Source: Acidimicrobiia bacterium (GTDB taxonomy: Bacteria > Actinomycetota > Acidimicrobiia > IMCC26256 > JAENVU01). From it: 16,767 bases of DNA. Positions within the stretch are counted from its first letter, which is position 1; each line of letters begins with the position of its first letter. The stretch spans positions 1 to 16,767 of the forward strand of contig JADGON010000327.1 of assembly GCA_017882945.1 (NCBI GenBank), given 5' to 3'. A program made the translations under genes and the position numbers. Shown here one piece after another: positions 1-5,865 of the stretch. The notes below the pieces were generated by a model. It was not told the DNA's origin. It made no database searches and worked only from the letters and a program-made list of their open reading frames with translations.

Positions 1-2
1 GC

Positions 3-896
3 TCAGCGCGGCGGGTTCGGATCGAACGGCCCGCGACCCATCTGGTCGCGCACTGTCTCCACCGCGGGGTTCGTCAGCGACCGGCGCTGCCAGTTCGCGC
101 CGTCGACGACGAGGGTGTGCCCGGAGATGAAGCGGGCGTAGGGCGACGCGAGAAACGTGGCGGCCCACCCGAGCTCCTGGCGTTGACCGACGCGCAGCGC
201 GGGCTGGGTCCGATCCTTGTCGTGGGTGCGGTCGATGTTGCCGCGGATGTCGCTCGTCATGTCCTCGTGTGGGAACAAGCCGGGGACGAGTCCGTTGACC
301 TGGATCCCGTACGGGCCCCACTCCACTGCGAGCGACTCGGTGAGGTTCTTCACGCCCGCCTTCGCCGCGGCCGAGTGCACGAAGCCGGGACCGCCGGTCC
401 ACGCGTAGGACGCGCCGACGTTGATGATCGAACCCGGGGTCCCGGCCACGAGATGGCGACGACCGAACTCGCGCGCGCAGAAGAAGGTGCCGTTGAGCGT
501 GATGTCGACAACCGTCCGCCACGCGTTCGGGGACATGTCCTCCGCCGGCACGGGGAAGTTCGCGGCCGCGTTGTTCACCAGGACGCCGGGAAGACCGAAC
601 TCGGCTTCGGCCGCATCGAAGGCCGCCGCCACACTCTCTGGTTCGCGGATGTCGCACCGGACCGCGAGCACGCGGGCACCGAGCGCGTCGATCGCGTCCC
701 GGCCCGCCTGCAGGTGCTCCTCCTTCCTGCTGCCGATCACGATCGCGGCGCCGAGCCGCGCGAACTCCGACGCGATCGCCTTGCCGAGCCCGGTGCCGGC
801 GCCCGTCACGAACACGCACGCGTCCTCATAGGTCCCGGCCGGAAGCGCAGATGCGCCAACCGCGGGCGGCGCTGGAAGTCCGATCAGATCAGCCAC
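3..896 (-). CDS. SDR-family oxidoreductase, 2,4-dienoyl-CoA reductase-like
   Basis: A complete 297-residue short-chain dehydrogenase/reductase that probably reduces an enoyl- or dienoyl-CoA with NADPH in the cytoplasm. The Rossmann glycine motif TGAGTGLG is at residues 31-38 and NNAA at 108-111. The usual Tyr-x3-Lys pair is absent. Instead Tyr164, Ser175 and Lys179 sit in YAWTGGPGFVHSAAAK, the same Tyr(+11)Ser(+15)Lys spacing as in mitochondrial/peroxisomal 2,4-dienoyl-CoA reductases. WGPYGIQVN and SGHTLVVDGA are further SDR landmarks. The start is GTG at 894-896, with GAGGAG about 8 bases upstream; an ATG is not available. It lies 12 bp downstream of the crotonase gene, so the two are very likely one operon for fatty-acyl-CoA turnover. 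The family call is firm; the substrate is inferred. Confidence 0.9.
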   Translation of the reverse strand: MADLIGLPAPPAVGASALPAGTYEDACVFVTGAGTGLGKAIASEFARLGAAIVIGSRKEEHLQAGRDAIDALGARVLAVRCDIREPESVAAAFDAAEAEFGLPGVLVNNAAANFPVPAEDMSPNAWRTVVDITLNGTFFCAREFGRRHLVAGTPGSIINVGASYAWTGGPGFVHSAAAKAGVKNLTESLAVEWGPYGIQVNGLVPGLFPHEDMTSDIRGNIDRTHDKDRTQPALRVGQRQELGWAATFLASPYARFISGHTLVVDGANWQRRSLTNPAVETVRDQMGRGPFDPNPPR

Positions 897-908
897 GACG
901 TGTGCTCC

Positions 909-1688
909 TCAGCTTCCGGTGAACTTCGGCGGGCGCTCGTCGGCCCGCGCCGCGCGCAGCTCGGCCATGTCATCACTGCGATTGACGAACGTCTGGTAGA
1001 TCATCTCGTCGGTCATGGACGTCCGGATCTGCGGAAGCGCGAGGTGCCGGATCACTTCACGGGCCATCTTCACCGTGACCGCGGGAGCCGTCGCGATCTG
1101 CTCCGCCATCTCGCGCACCGTCGCATCGAGCTCGTCCGGCGCGACGACCCGGCTGACGATGCCGTGCGCCAGTGCCTCTTCGGCCGACACGATCCGACCC
1201 GTGAGCACCATGTCGCTCACCAGGCCGTGGCCGCACATCTCGTAGAGCACGGCGACACCGCCCGTGTCGGGGATCACGCCGTAGGTGACCTCGGGAAGCC
1301 GGAACCGCGCGCCCTCGGCTGCGACGCGGATGTCGCACAGCAACGCACGCTGGAACGACCCGCCCATCACCCAGCCCTTGCACGCCACGATCACGGGCGC
1401 GTCGAGCTCCCAGAGCTGCTGGATCCCCCGATGCCCTCGGCGCATGAGCTCGTGGTGCGAGAGCGGGACCTTCAGGTTCCCGATCGACGCCACGTCGCGT
1501 CCCGACGAGAACGACGTGCCCTCGCCCCGCCAGATCACGGCGCGCACGTCGTTGCGCGCCCGGAGCTCGGCGAGGATCTCGAACAGTGCCGCGTCCATCT
1601 CGTCGTCGAACGCGTTGTGCTTCTCGGGGTGATCGTTCGTGATGGTCGCGATCGGACCTTCGATCGTGAGATGCAGCCTGTCCGACAC
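909..1688 (-). CDS. Enoyl-CoA hydratase/isomerase (crotonase) family protein
   Basis: A 259-residue crotonase-fold protein of usual family length, acting on acyl-CoA thioesters. The N-terminal oxyanion-hole region FSSGRDVASIG is at 60-70, and the core MGGSFQRALLCDIRVA followed by FRLPEVTYGVIPDTGG at 108-144. Aligned on the CDI core, the second catalytic glutamate of rat crotonase (Glu164) is kept as Glu133 in LPEV. The first (Glu144) is replaced by Gln113. This suggests an isomerase, hydrolase or otherwise specialised member rather than a classical hydratase. The start is GTG at 1686-1688, with GAGG and GGGGGAG a few bases upstream. It is the first gene of a leftward pair with the dienoyl-CoA-reductase-like SDR, so a role in unsaturated fatty acid or related acyl-CoA metabolism is likely. 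Confidence 0.9.
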   Translation of the reverse strand: MSDRLHLTIEGPIATITNDHPEKHNAFDDEMDAALFEILAELRARNDVRAVIWRGEGTSFSSGRDVASIGNLKVPLSHHELMRRGHRGIQQLWELDAPVIVACKGWVMGGSFQRALLCDIRVAAEGARFRLPEVTYGVIPDTGGVAVLYEMCGHGLVSDMVLTGRIVSAEEALAHGIVSRVVAPDELDATVREMAEQIATAPAVTVKMAREVIRHLALPQIRTSMTDEMIYQTFVNRSDDMAELRAARADERPPKFTGS

Positions 1689-1760
1689 GATGCCTCGACT
1701 CCCCCGTCGCTGCCGACCTCCCGGCCGGAGGCGTGGATGGATCGTAATCAGGCCGTCAGT

Positions 1761-1777
1761 CCGTCCGGGGAGGACGG
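1761..1777 (-). terminator. Possible terminator hairpin after the DUF1275 gene
   Basis: CCGTCC-GGGGA-GGACGG forms a perfect 6-bp stem with a 5-base loop, beginning one base past the stop codon of the DUF1275 gene. No T-run follows on the minus strand. It could be a GC-type terminator without a U-tract, or it may simply reflect base composition. It separates the DUF1275 gene from the crotonase gene. Confidence 0.35.
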
Positions 1778-1778
1778 G

Positions 1779-2492
1779 TCACGCGGCCCGCTCGAATCGG
1801 CCGCGTGCCACCGCGATCGCCGGCAGGGCCAGGGCCGGAAGCAGGATCGCCAGATTCCCCCAAGCCTCGATCGCGACGCCACCGAGGATCGCGCCGCCGA
1901 GGAACGCGACGTTCGTGATCACCAGGATCCGGGTGACGGGGAGCTCGCGCGGCCGGGCCGACCGGTGCAGCAGGTCGGCGAGCGACTGACCGAGGCGGAC
2001 GAGCATCCCCGAAGAGAACGTCGTGGACACCGGTACCCCGTCGACGGTGCGGACCACCGGCGTCTGCATCGCCATCGCGAGTGTCGCCGCGACGATGCCG
2101 AGATAGCGCAGGAAGCCGGTCGGCGTCTCCGAGCCGGTGCCGAATCCGATGAGCACGATGCCGGCGTCCGCCGCGAGCAGCAGGGTCGCCCAGGCGAGCA
2201 GTCGCCGGGGCGCGCGGCGCGCCCCGTCACCCGACCGGATGACGAAGGGCGTCAGCGCGCTCCCGACCACGTACGTCAACACCGCGACCAACGGCGGCCA
2301 CGCTCTCGCGAGATGTCCCTGCCCGATCTCGAGCCCGACGAGCACCGTGTTGCCCGACTGGAAGGCGACGAAGGTTCCGGTGAGCCGGTCGAGGCTCAGC
2401 GCATCGAGACACCCCGCAACCGCGGCGAGGCTCGACGCGAGCGCCAATGAACCCGGGAACGGCGTGAGTGGCTTCAGCTCCGGCTGCGCCAC
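1779..2492 (-). CDS. DUF1275 (YoaK-type) integral membrane protein
   Basis: A 237-residue hydrophobic protein matching the DUF1275/YoaK family, whose biochemical role is unknown. The hallmark N-terminal segment AGCLDALSLDRLTGTFVAF is at 26-44, followed directly by QSGNTVLVG. The second half repeats the pattern (AMQTPVVRTVDGVPVSTTFS at 141-160, then SGMLVRLGQ). About six membrane segments are visible, at roughly 15-35, 64-86, 96-116, 127-147, 187-206 and 209-229. The start is GTG at 2490-2492 and the upstream Shine-Dalgarno is weak (AGGGT). It lies 16 bp downstream of the PLDc_N/SHOCT gene, so it is probably translated from the same leftward mRNA that begins at the MarR gene. Family assignment is good; function is not inferred. 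Confidence 0.85.
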   Translation of the reverse strand: MAQPELKPLTPFPGSLALASSLAAVAGCLDALSLDRLTGTFVAFQSGNTVLVGLEIGQGHLARAWPPLVAVLTYVVGSALTPFVIRSGDGARRAPRRLLAWATLLLAADAGIVLIGFGTGSETPTGFLRYLGIVAATLAMAMQTPVVRTVDGVPVSTTFSSGMLVRLGQSLADLLHRSARPRELPVTRILVITNVAFLGGAILGGVAIEAWGNLAILLPALALPAIAVARGRFERAA

Positions 2493-2508
2493 CGGCGTGG
2501 GAGAACCC

Positions 2509-2904
2509 TCAGCTGACGACCTTGGCCTTCAGCTTCTGGAACTCGGCGTCGTCGATGACACCCTTCTCCTTGAGGTCCGCGAGGCGGTGCAGCTCGTCCG
2601 CGGCGCTCGTCGTCGTGCCCGCGGCCTGCTGAATGTACTGGCGGGCGGCGGCATCTTGGGCCTGTGCCGCTTCGAGCGCGTGCTCACTCATCTTGTGACC
2701 GCGTGCGATCAGGTACACGAAGACTCCGAGGTACGGGATCACGATCACGAAGATCACCCAGATCGCCTTCGCCCAGCCCGAAAGGTCGTGGCTGCGGAAG
2801 ATGTCCGCGAAGACCGTGATGAGGATCCAGATCCAGATGAAGAAGAGGAAGAACCACAACATCGACCACAAGACCTGCCCGGAACCGAAGTCACTACCCA
2901 GCAT
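2509..2904 (-). CDS. Small membrane protein with PLDc_N and SHOCT domains
   Basis: A 131-residue protein with two hydrophobic segments (about 11-34 and 46-67) that form a phospholipase D N-terminal-like (PLDc_N) membrane module. A linker rich in Ala and Gln (72-98) follows, then a C-terminal SHOCT domain (ELHRLADLKEKGVIDDAEF at 104-122). No catalytic domain is present. The frame stays open to 3090, but the segment before 2910 has no domain character. GGAGG lies 8 bases before the ATG at 2902-2904 and only 2 bases before the ATG at 2908-2910, which favours the inner start. It sits between MarR and DUF1275 genes in the same direction. SHOCT domains often mediate oligomerisation; a membrane-stress or scaffold role is only a guess. 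Confidence 0.85.
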   Translation of the reverse strand: MLGSDFGSGQVLWSMLWFFLFFIWIWILITVFADIFRSHDLSGWAKAIWVIFVIVIPYLGVFVYLIARGHKMSEHALEAAQAQDAAARQYIQQAAGTTTSAADELHRLADLKEKGVIDDAEFQKLKAKVVS

Positions 2905-2992
2905 CTGCATACCCTCCACGATCGATCGGGCTGCCGGTACGACAGCGCCGCGAACCATACGCGCGTTCACCGGACGGGCGCATGACCCCGCC

Positions 2993-3403
2993 TCACATCG
3001 AGATGCCTTCCCAGATGGATTCCAGCTGTGGCCGGAGCCGGGCGAGCTCCTCGAGATGGCGTGCGCTGAGCTGGCGGAGCCGACGCCCACCCAGCGCGGT
3101 CAGCCGGAGCCGGACGACCCGCTGGTCGTCGGGGTCGGCCGCCCGCCGCACCAGTCCGGCGTTCTCGGCCCGATCGACCAGCCCAACGGCGCTGTGGTGC
3201 CGGAGCAACAGGGACTCCGCCACGTCACCGATCGTGGGGCCGCGCCGGTGCCGGTGCCCACGGATCGCGAGCAGGAGCTGATGCTGCGCCGCAGAGAGGC
3301 CGACGGCCACGGCCTGCTCCTCGCTCCAGTGCAAGAAGCGGCGCAGGCCTACCCGGAGCTCGAGTAGCCGTTCGTAATCACGGTCAGTAACCTGAGGGCT
3401 CAT
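2993..3403 (-). CDS. MarR-family transcriptional regulator
   Basis: A 136-residue regulator of normal MarR length. The winged helix-turn-helix occupies about 38-105: LSAAQHQLLLAIRG, then the recognition region PTIGDVAESLLLRHHSAVGLVDRAENAGLV, and the wing ADPDDQRVVRLRLT carrying the family's Asp/Arg signature. Helices at both ends (10-30 and 106-133) should form the dimer interface. The start is ATG at 3401-3403. No Shine-Dalgarno precedes it, so the transcript may be leaderless or nearly so. It is divergent from the ClC gene, only 29 bp away, with a perfect palindrome between. By family precedent it represses its own gene and the neighbour until a ligand, often a phenolic or other small molecule, binds. 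The two leftward membrane genes may be in its operon. Confidence 0.9.
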   Translation of the reverse strand: MSPQVTDRDYERLLELRVGLRRFLHWSEEQAVAVGLSAAQHQLLLAIRGHRHRRGPTIGDVAESLLLRHHSAVGLVDRAENAGLVRRAADPDDQRVVRLRLTALGGRRLRQLSARHLEELARLRPQLESIWEGISM

Positions 3404-3423
3404 ATTTATATCGTGCCACGATA
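3401..3423. promoter_or_regulatory. Shared MarR/ClC promoter-operator region with 15-bp palindrome
   Basis: TATCGTG-C-CACGATA at 3409-3423 is a perfect 7+1+7 inverted repeat lying between the divergent MarR and ClC starts. Next to it is an AT-rich run, CATATTTATAT (3401-3411), which stands out in this GC-rich DNA. Because of the symmetry, a TATCGT hexamer (TANNNT, -10-like) occurs on both strands. A dimeric MarR protein bound here would block both promoters and touch the ClC ribosome binding site. The palindrome is seen directly; the regulator-operator pairing is inferred from position. Confidence 0.65.
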
Positions 3424-3427
3424 GGAG
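3423..3427 (+). promoter_or_regulatory. Ribosome binding site of the ClC gene
   Basis: AGGAG lies 5 bases before the GTG at 3433 and 8 bases before a second in-frame GTG at 3436. Either codon could start the ClC protein, and the second has the more usual spacing. Its first base is shared with the palindrome, so operator occupancy and translation start are almost adjacent. Confidence 0.6.
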
Positions 3428-3432
3428 TTGGG

Positions 3433-5274
3433 GTGGTGATCAGAAGCGGCGGATCCGCCGGCACCGGCTCGAGACGCGGCGAGGAGACGCGCCGCACGTG
3501 CCTGCTCACGGCGATCGGCGCCATTCTGGGCATCGTCGGCGGCGGTGCCGCGTGGGTCCTGCTGCACCTCATCGGACTGATCACGAACCTCGCGCTGTTC
3601 CATCGGTGGGGCTGGGACATCCCGTCCTTCGCCCACTTCCAGCCGAACTTCACCCTGGTCATCGCCGCGGTGGCCGGCGGGCTCGCGGTGTCGTTGCTCG
3701 CGCGCTGGGCGCCGGTGATCAAGGGTCACGGCATCCCGGAAGCGATGGAGGCCGTCCTCACCCGCCAGAGCCGGATCTCTCCCAGAGCCGCGGTGGCAAA
3801 GCCGTTGTCTGCCGCGCTCGCGATCGGAACCGGCGGCCCATTCGGCGCCGAGGGGCCGATCATCGTCACCGGCGGCGCGATCGGCTCCCTGATCGGTCAG
3901 GTCATCCGAGTCACGCCGTCCGAACGCAAGATCCTGCTGGCATGCGGCGCGGCCGCGGGCATGGCGGCGACGTTCGGCGCGCCGCTGGCCGCGGTAGTGC
4001 TCGCGATCGAGCTGCTGCTGTTCGAGCTCTCGCACCGAGCGCTCATCCCGCTCATCGTCGCGTCGGCGGTGGCCGGCGGCATGCACGCGCTGCTCTTCAG
4101 CGCGGGCCCGCTGTTCCACGTGCCGCCCCATCGCTACTCGGGACTCGGGACCTTGCCCGTCTTCCTGCTGGTCGGGATCGCGTGCGGGCTGCTCGCGGTG
4201 CTGATCTGCAAGGGCCTGTTCCTCATCGAAGCGGGATTCCGCCAGCTCCCCATCTCGGAGTTCTGGCATCCGATGCTGGGCGCCCTCGTCTTCGCCACGA
4301 TCGGGCTCGCGGTGCCCGAGGCGCTCGGCGTCGGCTACGGCGCGATCAACGACATCCTGGCCGGCCGCATCGCCGTCGGCGCGCTCGCGATCCTGATGGT
4401 GGCCAAGCTCGGGGCGTGGTGGGCTGCGCTCGGCTCCGGTACCTCAGGGGGAACCCTCGCGCCGATCCTCCTCATCAGTGGCGCGTTCGGCAGCCTGATG
4501 GGGACAGCGATGAATCACCTCGCGCCCGGCCTGCACGTTTCCCCCGGCGCCATGGCACTCGTCGCCATGGCCGCCACGTTCGGCGCATCGACTCGCGCGA
4601 CCTTCACCGCGATCGTCTTCGCGTTCGAGCTGACCCAGGACTACCACTCGATCCTGCCCATCATGCTCGCCACCGCGGTCTCGGACCTCGTCGCCGGGGC
4701 GCTGCTCGACCACCGGCTGATGACCGAGAAGCTCGCCCGGCGCGGGCTCCGGGTTCCCCTCGACTATCAGCCCGACTACCTCAGCGGTGCTTCCGTCGGT
4801 GACACGATGAGCACGACCGTCGCCACACTGCATGCCGACGCAAGCATCGGAGATGCGCGCGACCGGGTCGACGAGACCGCGCACAGCGCGTTTCCCCTCG
4901 TCGACGCGACCGGCCGCTGCGTCGGCATCGTGTCGCGGCGCGATCTCCTGACGAGCGACGCCCGAGCTGATTCACCCGTAGCGGGCATCGCGAACGCGGA
5001 TGTCGTCACGGTCGCTCCCGACGACACGCTTCTCACCGCGCTCGAGCGCATCATCGACGAGGAGGTCGAGCACCTCCCCGTCGTCGATGGGGACGCGCAA
5101 CTCGTCGGCATGTGCACCAGGACCGACATCCTGCGAGCCCGCCGCACGTTCACCGCCGACGAGCGTCGTCGGGACCCGCATCCGGCGTGGCGCCGCCGGG
5201 GGTTCCGGCGACGCGCGCCAGTTGACCGGCCCGTCGGTTCGCTACTGCTCGAGCAGCAGGATGAGCAGGCGTAG
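3433..5274 (+). CDS. ClC-family chloride channel/transporter with C-terminal CBS pair
   Basis: A 613-residue integral membrane ClC protein. The three signature loops are visible: GHGIPEA (98-104), GPFGAEGPII (135-144) and GTSGGTLAPI (336-345). The gating glutamate equivalent to E. coli Glu148 is Glu140. Other positions deviate. The Ser107 position is His99, the internal proton glutamate (Glu203) aligns with Leu194 just after Glu193, and the central Tyr445 position aligns with Met430. Two CBS domains (about 453-508 and 515-570) form a cytoplasmic regulatory tail, followed by a basic, Arg-rich end. The missing internal glutamate suggests channel-like or uncoupled transport rather than strict chloride/proton exchange. 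It starts at GTG 3433 behind AGGAG and is divergent from MarR. Its last 33 bases overlap the convergent CinA-domain gene. Confidence 0.93.
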   Translation: MVIRSGGSAGTGSRRGEETRRTCLLTAIGAILGIVGGGAAWVLLHLIGLITNLALFHRWGWDIPSFAHFQPNFTLVIAAVAGGLAVSLLARWAPVIKGHGIPEAMEAVLTRQSRISPRAAVAKPLSAALAIGTGGPFGAEGPIIVTGGAIGSLIGQVIRVTPSERKILLACGAAAGMAATFGAPLAAVVLAIELLLFELSHRALIPLIVASAVAGGMHALLFSAGPLFHVPPHRYSGLGTLPVFLLVGIACGLLAVLICKGLFLIEAGFRQLPISEFWHPMLGALVFATIGLAVPEALGVGYGAINDILAGRIAVGALAILMVAKLGAWWAALGSGTSGGTLAPILLISGAFGSLMGTAMNHLAPGLHVSPGAMALVAMAATFGASTRATFTAIVFAFELTQDYHSILPIMLATAVSDLVAGALLDHRLMTEKLARRGLRVPLDYQPDYLSGASVGDTMSTTVATLHADASIGDARDRVDETAHSAFPLVDATGRCVGIVSRRDLLTSDARADSPVAGIANADVVTVAPDDTLLTALERIIDEEVEHLPVVDGDAQLVGMCTRTDILRARRTFTADERRRDPHPAWRRRGFRRRAPVDRPVGSLLLEQQDEQA

Positions 5275-5751
5275 CGCCTCTTCAACCGCGGTGTCGCGCA
5301 CGTCTTCGGGGGTCTCACCGAGGAGGAGCTTGCGCATCGCGAGCGCGGGCTGGCGCCGGCTGCAGCCGCCGACCCAGAGCGTTCCGACAGGCTGGCGCTC
5401 CTGCGGAACCGGTCCGAGCACACCCGTGGTCGCGACCGCGACGTCGGCATCGAAGCGCTCGAGCGCGCCCCGCGCCATCTGGCGCGCGGCCTCGTGGCAG
5501 ATCACCGGACCGGGCGAGACTCCCAGCGTCGTGAACTGCGCCGCGGGCGAGTAGGCAACCACGCCGCCCTGAAAGCATGCGCTCGCACCGTCGGCCATGG
5601 CGAGTGCCGCCGCGACCGCGCCCGCGGTGCACGACTCCGCGACCGCAAGGCGGGCATCGCGAGACCAGGCGAGATCCACCGCCCGCTGTGCGAGCGACGG
5701 GATCGATTCGAGCGTGACGGAACCAAGCTGGAGCTCTGCAGTCGGGGGCAT
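5242..5751 (-). CDS. CinA C-terminal domain protein, PncC-type nicotinamide-nucleotide amidase
   Basis: A 169-residue stand-alone CinA C-terminal domain without the N-terminal MoCF part of full CinA. Proteins of this type deamidate nicotinamide mononucleotide to nicotinate mononucleotide in pyridine nucleotide recycling. AESCTAG with the conserved serine Ser40 is at 38-44, the GGVVAYSPAAQ segment at 62-72, and ATTGVLGP at 107-114. The position after YSxxA that is commonly lysine in the family is Gln72, and the usual GAVSE stretch reads GPVICHE, so activity should be tested rather than assumed. The ATG at 5749-5751 follows a strong GGAGGAGG. It is 114 bp downstream of the sigma-factor gene in the same direction, with a SigF-like promoter candidate immediately before it. 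The 3' end overlaps the ClC gene on the other strand. Confidence 0.85.
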   Translation of the reverse strand: MPPTAELQLGSVTLESIPSLAQRAVDLAWSRDARLAVAESCTAGAVAAALAMADGASACFQGGVVAYSPAAQFTTLGVSPGPVICHEAARQMARGALERFDADVAVATTGVLGPVPQERQPVGTLWVGGCSRRQPALAMRKLLLGETPEDVRDTAVEEALRLLILLLEQ

Positions 5752-5760
5752 GGCCTCCTC

Positions 5761-5786
5761 CTACCCGGAGGGGAGTGCGACAAAAC
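5761..5786 (-). promoter_or_regulatory. Candidate SigF-type promoter before the CinA-domain gene
   Basis: On the minus strand, GTTTTG (5781-5786), a 14-base spacer and GGGTAG (5761-5766) fit the mycobacterial SigF pattern GTTT-N15-17-GGGTA. The -10 element ends only 9 bases before the ATG. Transcription would therefore begin at or just before the start codon and omit the GGAGGAGG, which is a tension with this call. The neighbouring gene encodes a SigF-like sigma factor. Confidence 0.4.
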
Positions 5787-5803
5787 GTGCGCTCGGCGGG
5801 GCG

Positions 5804-5826
5804 GCGCTCGCATTTCGGCCGAGCGC
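5804..5826 (-). terminator. Hairpin between sigma-factor and CinA-domain genes
   Basis: GCGCTCG and CGAGCGC form a 7-bp perfect stem around a 9-base loop. It lies 40-60 bases past the sigma-factor stop codon. A second, smaller stem (GCCGG/CCGGC, 5849-5864) sits right after that stop. No T-run follows either. It may attenuate readthrough into the CinA-domain gene, or be incidental in GC-rich DNA. Confidence 0.35.
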
Positions 5827-5865
5827 GGCGCGCACCAGCAGGGTGAAGGCCGGATCTGACCGGCG

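Noticed and set aside
117..2450. 777-codon open frame on the plus strand across the SDR, crotonase and DUF1275 genes
   Set aside because: It is antisense to three genes with clear family motifs, has a low-complexity Arg/Asp/His-rich translation and no domain; such frames are common in GC-rich DNA.
2909..2914. GGGTAT overlapping the SHOCT gene start as a SigF-type -10 box
   Set aside because: No GTTT-like element 13-17 bases upstream, and the bases are better explained by the GGAGG ribosome binding site and start codon.
2919..2928. 10-bp palindrome CGATCGATCG before the SHOCT gene
   Set aside because: It is a simple repeat of CGAT, expected by chance in GC-rich DNA, does not resemble the 15-bp MarR-site candidate and shows no link to a promoter.
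3498..4802. 434-codon plus-strand frame overlapping the ClC gene
   Set aside because: It is an out-of-frame shadow, Arg/His/Pro-rich, while the main frame has all ClC motifs.
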